A stretch of 10,573 nt of DNA from Byssochlamys sp. IMV 00236 (GCA_001931875.2 MSJH02000606.1:1-10573); one strand, 5' to 3'; shown: positions 1-8,703, counted from the stretch's first letter. Numbers and translations: made by a program. The notes: generated from the sequence alone by a model not told the origin.

Positions 1-708
1 CAATGTTGTCTGAAGCAAAGAGTAGCAAAACTTGTATAAATTCTATATTCTCTCTCTTTGTTGCTTACTTCTCTAAAGATAATTGAATCAAAAGGAAGTT
101 CTTTAAGGTAAGTATCTTATAAATGATTACAAGGATTAAAGAAGAAAAATATGACAGACACTTTATGGTTTCCATGATAACCTTTTGAGGGCTTGCTCTC
201 TTTTGTGTTATCATATCGCCATTTTATGTGCTGGATGATATAAAAAACACGCGATGAGCAATCATTTATAAACCCCCCCTTTTATTGTTGCTAACTTTTA
301 GTCTAGTAAATCTTTCTTGTTGCTATGGTTATTATTATTGCTTTAAAATAAATACGTGTTTTCTTTTGCCTTACTTTTATCTATGCGCTCCATCTTGTTT
401 ATACTGTGTATCGTATTTATATACTCTTGCTCATCAATAACTCAAAGGAGGTTCTTCATGCCAGTTAGGCTCATGTAATGACAAATAAGCTTCTCTTCTT
501 TTTCTATCTCGTTAACCTTTGATAGACACATTTCGCTGTACTCATATCAATAAGAAAATGCGCTCAGACCTTTTCTGTATCTTTCTGCTAATAAAAGTAG
601 AGGTTCATAGATTTATGTTGAAGAGCATGAGATACTCTGCGAGTATTCACAAGGCATGAGAAAATTCTAAGGAGAGACTTCAACTCAAGTACAAAAAGCA
701 GCTAGAGT
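1..708. other. AT-rich stretch without a recognisable gene
   Basis: I read both strands and found no open frame with family motifs and no tRNA or rRNA signature. The first 12 codons on the plus strand are open from the window edge to a TAA at 37-39, so the tail of a gene entering from the left is possible, but nothing supports it. A donor-like GTAAGT lies at about 113-118, but no convincing exon joins to it. There is a C-rich/T-rich patch at about 273-284. The octamer ATGCGCTC occurs twice (about 383 and 558). Confidence 0.5.
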
Positions 709-731
709 CCATTTTGGCTCATTCCAAAATG

Positions 732-732
<1 letters not shown>
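709..732. repeat. Perfect 9-bp inverted repeat (hairpin) next to the poly(A) tract
   Basis: CCATTTTGG at 709-717 and CCAAAATGG at 724-732 are exact reverse complements separated by the 6-nt spacer CTCATT. On the plus strand the hairpin is followed, after one C, by a long A run. It could be the 3' end of a retroposed transcript, or a chance palindrome. The family is unknown. Confidence 0.7.

Positions 733-733
<1 letters not shown>

Positions 734-793
<60 letters not shown>
734..793 (+). repeat. Uninterrupted poly(A) tract of 60 nt
   Basis: Sixty consecutive A residues, bounded by a single C on the left and CATACAC on the right. No AATAAA lies within 10-30 nt upstream; the nearest is near 594-599. 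Such pure tracts arise from target-primed reverse transcription of polyadenylated RNA (LINE, SINE or processed pseudogene) or from slippage. I found no target-site duplication. The exact length may reflect assembly error at a homopolymer. Confidence 0.95.
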
Positions 794-794
<1 letters not shown>

Positions 795-1010
795 ATACAC
801 AGAATCACTCATGATACCCTTCAGTGGAGAAGTAGGCCAATCCTGCCATTGTAAAGTAAATCTAAAAGTAATTAGTTTAAACTATGGCTGACTTGACTAT
901 ATTTTTGTAGATTAACTATGGTAATTACTACAGCATGAACACTGTACGTTAACTGAATACATTTTATCAATTACTAATATCATATTCTTATATAGGCTGG
1001 AAGCAATTTT
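794..1010. other. Spacer without a recognised gene
   Basis: No family motif is visible. One plus-strand frame stays open for about 30 codons from roughly 796, then hits stops. The stretch ends in an intron-like 3' border: TTACTAATA followed by a pyrimidine/AT run and TATAG, next to the coding-like segment described in the next entry. Confidence 0.4.
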
Positions 1011-1353
1011 GTTGTGAATGAAGAAACATTCAGAAAGAAGTAGAAGGTAAGCTAAATTGCTGTTAATTGCTAATAGCTGTATTTACTTTTTTTAGACATG
1101 ACATGTTGAAGAAGAAGAACTTGTTGCTGATGGTGAAGTTCAAGATGAAGGTGAAGAAGTTGAACCAGAATTCTGGGAGAGATGGACTCAATCTTTGTCA
1201 GACTGAAAAACATCCTTCAATAACTCAAAAAGGGTGTTTGTCTTACGGCCAATGCTAAAGGCAGTAGCGGATCAGTACAATAATGGTAGTACTGGAACAT
1301 TTCAAAAGTTAAAGCTGTATTACAATTTAGCAATAAACGATAAAGATATATAA
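1011..1353 (+). pseudogene. Degenerate spliced-gene relic, family unknown
   Basis: I do not recognise the family. A plus-strand segment after an acceptor-like TATAG reads AGSNFVVNEETFRKK, then a stop. An intron-like stretch follows, with a GTAAGC donor near 1049 and TTTTTTTAG ending at 1095. The next frame is open from 1102. It is acidic (HVEEEELVADGEVQDE...), includes EFWERWTQSLSD, is broken by TGA at 1204-1206, then continues as KRVFVLRPMLKAVADQY and GTFQKLKLYYNLAIND to a TAA at 1351-1353. A TGA also directly precedes the HVEEE stretch. The composition looks protein-like rather than random, and intron-like edges flank it, so a decayed host gene or transposon-borne gene is my inference. It converges with the transporter, ending about 115 bp from that gene's stop codon. 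It could instead be transporter 3'-UTR with a chance open frame on the other strand. Confidence 0.35.
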
Positions 1354-1364
1354 GTGTATATATG

Positions 1365-1380
1365 TATATATATATATATA
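1365..1380. repeat. (TA)8 microsatellite
   Basis: Eight TA units directly precede TTTCAG, giving an intron-end-like context on the plus strand (GTGTAT at 1354 to CAG at 1386, only 33 nt). It lies in the presumed 3' flank of the minus-strand transporter. Confidence 0.85.
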
Positions 1381-1468
1381 TTTCAGATTTAGAGACTATG
1401 TACATATTAAGGAAATGAAGAAACAAGGAAAAAAGAGAGGGGGCGTTACAGAGCTTCTTTATCTAAGT

Positions 1469-2823
1469 CTATTTGAACGCAGCAATCAATTCTTTAATGG
1501 CTTCCTGTGTACCAAAGATAAGACCGACGATACCAAGGACAGCGACGAGGAAACAGAAGAGAAGTTCATAGATAGGCTTGTTACGGACACCTGTGAGTTT
1601 CAAATAGAAAGCAACAGGGAAAATGAAGATCAATGCACAATTGGCAAAGGCGCCAATGAGAGACATCAATGGACCAAAGTGGGGTACGACACAAGCAATG
1701 ACACCAACAAAGACAATTAAGCAGACACGAAGGGTTGCACGAATGAAGAATTCCTTGACTTTGCCAAATCGGTCAACAGTGATATCAAACATCTCTTCAA
1801 GATCAAGAGAGAATGAGGTGATCAGAAGAGGAGCGGCCATAAGGACGTGAAGAGTGATAATGACAACGGCAACCATTTGAGCTGCGCCAGCGGGAATTGA
1901 GTTATAAACAGGATTTGCAACTTTGTCACCGTATACCAAGTAACCAGTGACAGCAGTAACCAAGTAAAGGACAGCACAGGTACTGAGACCAGAAGCGACG
2001 ACCTTGGGCCAATCTCTGGGTTGCTTCATGGAGGCTTCTACGTGAGGGTAAATGACATTACCACCGAAACTGAAGGATATAGTACTCAAGGCGATAGGAA
2101 ACATGTTCCAAATAACAGCATCATGGTGAACGTCGATTTGATTTTTTCTATCAATTGCTGCACAGATCAAGACGATGACGACAACAATGGCAGTAGCAAG
2201 AGCACCAAAGGCACTCATCCAGGCGACTTCTTTCATTGATTTAACAATGATAAAGGGAACGGCGACAATAACACAGCAGATGATAGTCCATGGAACATGA
2301 CCGATCTCACCAGCTGTTCCTTTGCAGAGTTGATTAAAGTTGGAACCGGCAAGGACTGTATAGAGAACAGGAACACCGACGACAATCCAGGCATTAAAGA
2401 AAAATGTGATCCAACCACCAATGGAACCAAAGGCAGCTGTGGCAACGTCCTTGTAGGTGTTGAGACGATTTTTGCCGTTAGTATAAAGACAGCGGACCAA
2501 GATGATACCGGTATAGGTAGACATTGCCCAAGATAGGAAAATAACTAACAAGCCGATCCAGCCGCCTTGTTGAAGCGCTTGTGGTAAACCGAGAGTACCG
2601 GTACCGGCGACTACACATACGACGTTGAAGTATGCAAGCTTTGATGAACCAGCGTGTTCACGATTGATGTCTAAGATCGTTTCAGCACCGTATTCAAAAT
2701 CATGATCTAAAATGGATTGTGTCAATGTTTGGGAAACGTGTCAAAAAATAGTGACAACTTACCACTTCCAATATCACTGAAGGAATGTTGTTTTTCTATT
2801 GTTTTTTCTTCGTGAATCGACAT
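1469..2823 (-). CDS. AAAP-family amino acid transporter (Aa_trans, AVT-like)
   Basis: Two exons, 2763-2823 and 1469-2706, are joined across a 56-bp intron (GTAAGT...TTTTAG, 2707-2762). They encode 432 aa, a usual length for the family. The start is secure: an in-frame TGA immediately precedes this ATG, and exon 1 supplies a 20-residue hydrophilic cytosolic N-terminus with the split codon closing as Asp21. The AAAP hallmark GTGTLGLPQAL lies in the first span (about residues 55-65). I count 11 hydrophobic segments at about 44-68, 71-91, 119-141, 160-177, 184-204, 219-236, 257-276, 297-319, 342-362, 365-387 and 399-419. A short charged loop (KQPRDWPKV) precedes the seventh. The family moves amino acids by H+ or Na+ symport or antiport across the plasma or vacuolar membrane; substrate and membrane cannot be read from sequence. 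It resembles the fungal AVT / neutral permease branch. Its promoter has a TATA box and a CT-rich leader without upstream ATGs. Confidence 0.93.
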
Positions 2824-2896
2824 TCAACAAAAAAAGAAAGAAAATTAAAAGAAAAAAGTATAATTTGTATAAAGTGGGGAAAAAAGCACTGGGTTC

Positions 2897-2904
2897 TTTA
2901 TATA
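2897..2904 (-). promoter_or_regulatory. TATA box of the transporter gene
   Basis: On the minus strand this reads TATATAAA, about 75 nt upstream of the ATG. It is followed by a pyrimidine-rich leader (T/C runs at about 2824-2890) with no ATG. Position and context fit a fungal core promoter. Confidence 0.5.
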
Positions 2905-4114
2905 CCAGGCTTTCTTTTAATTTTTTTTTTTTGGATAACCATGAAAAAGTGACCCAATAGCTGCAGTTTTTGCCAAATTTAGCTTTACCCTCCCTTTCAC
3001 AGGTCATATGTTTCTCTTTTTTTATTCAAAACCCGGAAGTCCGTAGATGCTTGATTGGACGATCTAAATGATACATTGAACTTAAAGGCAAATACAGGGT
3101 CTTTTTTGTTTACTGGCAATGGTCGCAAGCATATAAGCCATCATCTCTCATCTTTTGTTGGGGGCGAATAGGTTCCCACGACTACAAACTTTATAGTCAA
3201 CTGAAATCATTTTGAACTAAATCTCTGTCGTTGTCTCTCGCTTTATCTCCAATTTTTAAATAAGCGTACGGAGTTTAGGAATATGTTACTAAGGTAACCC
3301 AGTTACCATGTCGCAATAATGAAGATCACGCTCTTTTATTACCCCTTTTTTGCTAATTCCTTTTTTCTTTTGTCTCTTTGTAAAATTTCCAGCTTTACCA
3401 TCTGTCAATGCCCAGTTCATTTCTTTCGAGTAATGATGATGATTTGTACTCGATGGGATCGTTGTACAAAGACTATATTAAATAGGGAAAGTAATCTTTT
3501 TGCGTGAGAAAGACCTATAAAAGGATAGTAGCTCAGCTGATCCCATGAGAAAGGGTGTAATGGGGGGTTTCCAGGAAAGTAATATCTTCCAGCATGTTAA
3601 AAAGTGGCCTTTCCCTTTGGCAAATATATACTCAAAGAAGACATCATGGGCTGATATTTGATCAATTAAAAATCATGCTGTTCGACCAGATCACAATATT
3701 TAAAAATGTGTGTGATCTTTATAATAAGACCTTATACCTTGATAAATCTTTATAACAGGACTAATCGTCCTTATCATTAATCTCGTTGATATTTATATTA
3801 TCTAACATGACCCCCCTCTCTCCTACTTTATCTCTCCTCCCCCCATTGATATTGCTTGGCACAAGTAAAGAATAGTGATGTTCCATAATCATCAACAGCG
3901 AATCAGCATTCGTGAGAAAGAAGACAAAAATAGGCTTTCGGCCACACTCGAATATGGTAGCAATACATACCTGTCTATCATCTCTCTGTCCTTTTACACG
4001 TGGCTAATAATAAAACTGTTCTTTTCAAAAGAAAAGACAATGCTTAAGTAAAAGGACGCTTTTTCAATTTAAAATACAACGAGAAAAGAAGCGAGAGAGT
4101 GTGAGAGGAGATGG
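2905..4114. other. 1.2-kb spacer: transporter upstream region and demethylase 3' flank
   Basis: No gene is supported on either strand; the longest open frames are low-complexity F/S/L-rich translations. Items seen are the X-box-like palindrome near 3285-3307, a direct repeat of ATCTTTATAA at 3715-3724 and 3746-3755, a GATA-type site (CTTATC, 3770-3775), a C/T-rich patch at about 3810-3843 and a CACGTG E-box at 3997-4002. Any of these could act on the transporter, which reads leftward from here, but none is proven. Confidence 0.6.
3285..3307. promoter_or_regulatory. RFX X-box-like palindrome
   Basis: GTTACTAAGGTAAC (3285-3298) has the imperfect inverted half-sites of an RFX X-box (family consensus about GTNRYC-N-RGYAAC). 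It overlaps a second inverted repeat, GGTAAC-CCA-GTTACC (3293-3307). Three alternating half-sites thus lie within 23 bp, about 460 bp upstream of the transporter ATG. The match is by eye. Confidence 0.3.
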
Positions 4115-4120
4115 TTTATT
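4115..4120 (-). terminator. Poly(A) signal of the KDM5-type gene
   Basis: AATAAA on the minus strand, about 84 nt past the stop codon, in an AT-rich 3' flank. It is the only canonical hexamer close behind the gene. Confidence 0.55.
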
Positions 4121-4176
4121 TTCAATTTCCTATATTCACATATTAAATTTACAAGAGCTGTACATATTATAAAGTT

Positions 4177-4196
4177 TGTGTGTGTGTGTGTGTGTG
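4177..4196. repeat. (TG)10 microsatellite in the demethylase 3'-UTR
   Basis: Ten TG units, which read as CA repeats in the mRNA, begin 8 nt after the stop codon and so should be transcribed. Confidence 0.9.
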
Positions 4197-4203
4197 AATA
4201 TCA

Positions 4204-7200
4204 TCAATTCACTGTCTTTTGTTTCTTTGCTTTATTCTTTTCTTCTTCTGATTGAAACGGTCTCTTCTTATTGACCACTGGCTGTGTAGGAGGTCGTACG
4301 GTGAGTTTTATGATCTTTTGAGTTCTGGGTGGCGCAGGTGCATCTTCTAGTGGTCGTTTTATGCCATTTGTCTTGAGTAAGAGTCGTGATGGAGCTATAT
4401 ATTTATGTATATAAAGTTAAACCAAGCCATCTTTTTTTAAATTAAACTTACATGTTGGATTAGTAATATTATTTATATTGTTAGTTGAATGCTCGGTTCT
4501 AGGGTTCATGTTATTCTGCACAGCAGAAGAACTTGTAGTATAGCCAATGTTCATTGGTTCCATATGGTTTGATTTATGTATTAAGTTGCTTATTGATGTC
4601 TTGCTAGATGATTTCTGATGGCTCTCTTTTTCATTCTTGGTGGCATTGGATGATTTTTTTCGTTGTAAATAGGCGGGCATAAGTTCTTGAAGCTTGGTTC
4701 TCAGTATCTCAGTCTCTTCAGGTAACTGGACTTCCAATCCTTCTAAGCTTCGTAAATATCGTCTTATTTCTTCTACGTGATCAACGTCAAGGTGTGAGCG
4801 ACAGAATGCCTGAGCACGTGACTGGAAACTGTTCATGAGAGTATAAATGTTCTTGATCAACGAATAATCCTTTGGGCGAAACATGAGTGGTTGAGCAATT
4901 TGCATAAGTGTTTGAAGTTCGTGCAACGTCGGTCGTCGTGATACGTGGGCCAGAGCCTTTTTTGAATCGTTATCACAGATCGGGCAGACATAAGATATGG
5001 ACGAACGAACAACGCTTCGAGGTACTCGGACGCATGGGTTGTGATACCACTCTTTGCAGATATCACATTCGACCATAATTCCAGACTCTGGTTTGCGACA
5101 GATACAATACAAGTCAATTCTTTCAAAGTTGGATGTGATCGTCTCAACGTTCGACAAGGTCTCTCGGAGGACATGATCAAGAGACTTTTGTCGGCCATGC
5201 ATAAACGTCGTTCTGACCCTTTCGTTCCATGTGCTCATGTTTGAGAGAGCTTGAGACAGTCTCTGTACTTTTTCTGATTTGAACACGATTTCTCTACAGA
5301 TAGACATCAGTTTCTGACCATCGGCCACTGCAGGTCGTTCAAGGACGTTAGATCGAGTACACTCTGTCTCGAGCATCTCATCAACTTGATTAAGAATAAC
5401 TTTTGAACGAGCTATAGCATTCTGTAGACGGGTCAGGAGATGAGGCTCGAGCGTGAACGAGAGCTGTGGGTTCTCACGGTTTTGGCCAATGGTGAATACG
5501 CTAGCTTCTTCATCAAGCCCAATCTTTTGTCTTCCGCGGCAAAGGTTTTCAATAAACTGTAGGCATCGTTTAGCCTCCTGTTCGATCATAGCCAGACGCT
5601 CAGGCCAAGGCCCTTCGGTAATACCCAGGTCAGATGCACTCTTTATGAGTTTTCTTATTGATTTTGCATTGTATGGTTTAGCAAGCACCTTTTCGACCTC
5701 TGTCAACCATGAGCGAGATTCGATCGTGCTTCTGAGTTGAGCGAATCGTTTGGAATCCGCCTTGAGCGACTTGCCTTGTTCGTAAATAGGGTACTGCAGT
5801 TGTTCGTCGTTGGATGCCAGTAATTCATCTGTAATAGTGGCTTCATAGGCAAGTAATTGGTCCAAGTATTCGTTCAACTGAGGTACCAATGGAAATTCAT
5901 ATCCAATGCGAGATGCCTTTTCTAATAGATTCTGAATACGTTCGATACGTCCCTTTTGTGTTGATTTATTAGAATCTGACTTCAAATCCAGTATGCGTTC
6001 AGCCTCTGTCACCCATTGATCCATGATTTCTATAAAATCATGCAGGGCAGCCAAGTCTTCCGGGTTCACATTCATCTCTTCGCCTTCCTTTAATAGCTCA
6101 TTCAATATCTTTATTGTTGGTTTTGTCTGAATCGCCTTGTTTAACTTTTGCTTCCATTTTTCAGGACTGAAGCCACTGTTGACTATGCTATTGACCAACT
6201 CTTCTAGTTCTTTATCTGAAAAACGAAGGTAAAGCGTCTTGGAGCTCATAGGGCACTCACACAACTAAAGATAAGGATGAATAAACAGATTATTTGCCAT
6301 GTGTATTATTATATATATATATATATATATATACCTCTGATATATGGTCCGAGCATGACACTCTTTCTGTACAGGCACAACCAATAAAAGACAGATAGGT
6401 GTAACAGTGACAGTGATCACATTGGAGTTCTTCACGTGCATCTTCTTTTGGCACTGCTCTCTCCTTGATCTTCTTTGTACGAGCAACTTGACGCTCCTCT
6501 AGCTCTCTTTGTTGCATATCTATTAATCCTCGTCTGAGCCATTCAAGATCAGATTTAGGACTATTTTTGAAATTGAATGCTGCAGTGACAAGCAATTCAT
6601 CATGTGAAAAACAAGGCTGTTTTCTAAATTCTTTGTAACGTTTAACGCATTCTAATCCATGCTCCACCCAATCTGTTGGAGCAAAGTTGACAGCTTCACA
6701 AAAATTGAACTTGAGAGCAATTAATAAAGGACAATAATATATATATATATAAATACTTACACCATGATTGAATCCTGAATGATATGCTTTAGGAAACGTC
6801 ACGACGAATTGGCCTGGTCTTTGATCGACAGCATAGACCTTGACATTTTCTTTTAATAATCTTTCGGGACTGAGCATAGTGACTAATTGGAAGAGCAAGT
6901 CGGGCTGTTGTTCAAACAGTTCTGGGACCGCCTTTCGCATTGACTCTTCAAATTTTGCTGTATCCGAGCCGGGTACACCGTACCAGGTTTTGGTTTCACC
7001 CCAGTGCATATAATTTATGGAGTATGTGTAGTGGTCCTCGTTATGCCAACAGAAGGCAGAAAAGCACATGCCAATGTATAACCAGGGAGACATCATACCA
7101 CTGATATCCGTTTTGATGTGTGTAAACAAGGAGTGTGGCGATACTGGAATTACATTTAAATTCCATGGGTCAAATGCACCTTGTGGCATTTGTTCAGGAG

Positions 7201-8426
7201 CCATAAAACCACTGAAACACACACAAGACGGTTTGAGTAAGATAAAATATTAAATGGTATATCTTTTTTTTTTTTTACCTTCCATGTTGTGTACTATGTA
7301 GGTCAGCGCCGTATTCGACTTGACATGTTTCATGGGGGTTATTGACAAGTCGCCAGAACTCGTTCTCACAGTCTTCTTCTGTCACCGGCCGTTCTTCACC
7401 GTTTGCTTTAGCAAACCATTCCTTTTTGAATTTATCACAGACCTTTTGAAAACCAGCAAGTGTATATTCTGAGCCATCTTCAAAGCCATAGTCCTTGCCG
7501 ACGGCTGTCAAACACTGAAGACAGTACCAGTCCGTTTTGGGTACAGATGACAAGGGCGGTGTAAGACAATAGAGGTGATAGCCACGATTACATCCATCAC
7601 ATAGCAGCAGGTTTTCTTCATCTTCATTCTTGTGGCAAATCTCACAAGTATCGTTACTATCGTCATTCAAGTAGGAAATATCTAACATGTATAATAAATC
7701 TCCGGCACATATCCTCTGTGGTGGTGACACATACCTTTTTTCTTGAGGAGATTTTCAGCATCTTCCTTATGTTGAGCATACCATATCTCATAAGGCAAGA
7801 TGATCTTTGTATAAGCTGATTTCAGAGCATTTGACATGGACGTGCAGTTCTTTCGAGCATAACCTAATACTCTGCCTATTTCAGCCCACTTTTTTTGCTT
7901 GATGACTTCTTGAACACCGCCTCTCATGGCCACTTCATTTTTCAGTTTATAGAGATCAATAGGTCTTTTATCCAATTGCGGTATTTTGGCAACAGGCTTG
8001 CCAGTGAGGATATGATATTTGGTGAGTTGCTCTAGATAATTGACGTTTGCACGGGTTTCGCCTTCCATACTATTGAGCTTTTGAAGCCTAGTTTTGAAGC
8101 GAAAATTCTACAATAGAATGAATAAACCTCTCTCTCTCTCTCTTTATATAAAAAGAGTTTACCTCAGTGTTTAAACAGAACTCAGGTTTGTAATCACTAG
8201 GCGGGATGATCTTTATAATTCCATACTTTGCACCCTCAGCGCTAATCTTCTCAATATAAGCTAGAGGGTCTTTAAACTCTTCTTTTGTTGGATAAAATGT
8301 AGGCGCTTCTTCCAGTCCAAATATCCTTTTTCGTTTACGCATTGTAGAGGCAGCTTGAGCTGTTGTTTTTATATTGGATAAGTCAAAAGGCTCAGTGATG
8401 ACCTTTTTAGTGGATCTGGTGGACAT
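4204..8426 (-). CDS. KDM5: KDM5/JARID1-type histone H3K4 demethylase
   Basis: Seven exons (8163-8426, 7735-8107, 7279-7681, 6761-7211, 6335-6709, 4452-6264, 4204-4394) encode 1289 aa and end TGATGA. Domains in order: JmjN (about 41-83, FYPTKEEFKDP); ARID DNA-binding domain (about 105-202); PHD1 with a full C4HC3 set (C225, C228, C240, C243, H248, C251, C266, C269); JmjC (about 347-510); C5HC2 zinc finger (from C594 to about 640); helical PLU-1 region (about 645-990); PHD2 (C1009, C1011, C1022, C1025, H1030, C1033, C1049, C1052); and a Ser/Asn-rich, then Lys-rich tail (KKRPFQSEEEKNKAKKQK) that looks like a nuclear signal. The Fe(II) ligands are H403, E405 and H491; N413 and K421 match the 2-oxoglutarate pocket, so it should be active. 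Known family role: oxidative removal of methyl groups from H3K4me3/me2, silencing promoters in the nucleus. There are only two PHD fingers, unlike animal KDM5A/B or S. pombe Lid2 (three). Yeast Jhd2 lacks the ARID that is present here. Confidence 0.96.
4395..4451 (-). other. Intron 6 of the KDM5-type gene (57 bp)
   Basis: GTAAGT donor and ATATAG acceptor. Splicing joins Thr1226 to Ser1227 and adds the 63-residue proline/lysine-rich tail. Unspliced, the frame continues CKFNLKKDGLV and stops, removing the basic tail. Confidence 0.85.
6265..6334 (-). other. Intron 5 of the KDM5-type gene with a (TA)12 repeat
   Basis: This 70-bp intron splits the C5HC2 zinc finger between HISE and LCECP. On the plus strand 6310-6333 is TA repeated 12 times. 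In the transcript the repeat begins inside the donor (G-TATATATA...), so repeat length sets the distance between donor and branch site. The ATCTTTAG acceptor borders exon 6. Confidence 0.9.
6710..6760 (-). other. Intron 4 of the KDM5-type gene: 51 bp, no stop codon
   Basis: Donor GTAAGT and acceptor CTCAAG. Removing it restores the family motif YHSGFNHG-FNFCEAVNFAP, so it is a real intron. It is 17 codons long in phase 0 and contains no stop, so the unspliced message stays open. It contains (AT)7 at 6737-6750. Confidence 0.9.
8128..8143. repeat. (CT)8 repeat in intron 1 of the KDM5-type gene
   Basis: Eight CT units lie within the 55-bp first intron (8108-8162), which separates JmjN from the ARID. 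In the transcript the tract is GA-rich, opposite to a normal polypyrimidine tract. Confidence 0.85.
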
Positions 8427-8697
8427 ACAAAAATAAGTATTTCTGTTTACAAAAAAAAGCGGGTGGTTAAAAAAAGGGGGGTTTAAAGAGAGAGAGAGAG
8501 AAAGAGAGAAAGAGAAAAATTGGATACGGGGGCTTTATAAATAATAAGGAAAATGTGTATGTGTTTAAATTTTATAAAACGACTACTATTGAAATAAGAC
8601 AATAATAGTCAAGTAGAACACAATTAAAACAAAGAATATAGAGGAAATTAAAATGAAAGAAAGAAAGAGAGAGAAAGAGAGAGACAGAAGAAAAAAA
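8427..8697. other. Promoter and leader region of the KDM5-type gene, with GA/CT tracts
   Basis: This is the bulk of the 340 bp between the sirtuin stop and the demethylase ATG. It holds two purine tracts on the plus strand (about 8487-8516 and 8655-8690), which read as CT-rich DNA on the coding strand. A run of six G sits at 8476-8481. A TATA-like TATAAA (minus strand, 8534-8539) lies about 108 nt before the ATG. The leader between that TATA and the ATG has no upstream ATG. Confidence 0.55.
8534..8539 (-). promoter_or_regulatory. TATA-like element of the KDM5-type gene
   Basis: TATAAA on the minus strand about 108 nt before the start codon, followed by a CT-rich stretch typical of fungal core promoters. 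The TSS itself cannot be read from sequence. Confidence 0.35.
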
Positions 8698-8703
8698 TTT
8701 ATT
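8698..8703 (-). terminator. Poly(A) signal of the sirtuin gene
   Basis: AATAAA on the minus strand, about 64 nt after the stop codon, followed in the transcript by a T-rich stretch. Position fits a 3'-end signal that terminates before the demethylase promoter. Confidence 0.55.

Noticed and set aside
1..120. Possible first exon ending at a GTAAGT donor near 113
   Set aside because: The frame from the ATG at position 3 hits TGA before the donor, and no acceptor-exon pair with coding character follows.
1415..2536. Several plus-strand open frames opposite the transporter
   Set aside because: They are antisense shadows of a conserved membrane-protein gene; their translations are hydrophilic mirror images without motifs.
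2707..2725. Start of the transporter frame at 2725
   Set aside because: There is no ATG there, only TTG inside the intron; the spliced exon 1 with an ATG at 2823 and a preceding in-frame stop explains the gene.
2774..3007. 77-codon open frame on the minus strand overlapping the transporter leader
   Set aside because: It reads the CT/A-rich leader and TATA region as F/L/K-rich protein; its ATG lies upstream of the TATA box and it overlaps exon 1 in another frame.
3319..3507. 62-codon plus-strand open frame in the spacer
   Set aside because: Phe/Ser-rich translation of T-rich DNA, no motif, no splice partner.
3522..3590. tRNA-like start (GGATAGTAGCTCAGCTGAT) resembling an A box
   Set aside because: No anticodon stem, no T-arm with GGTTC, and no acceptor-stem pairing follow it.
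4857..5740. Open frames on both strands inside the large demethylase exon
   Set aside because: Shadows of the PLU-1/PHD2 coding sequence; the true frame carries all zinc ligands.
6265..6486. 73-codon minus-strand frame across intron 5
   Set aside because: It reads exon 5 out of frame and runs into the TA repeat; the real frame splices at 6335/6264.
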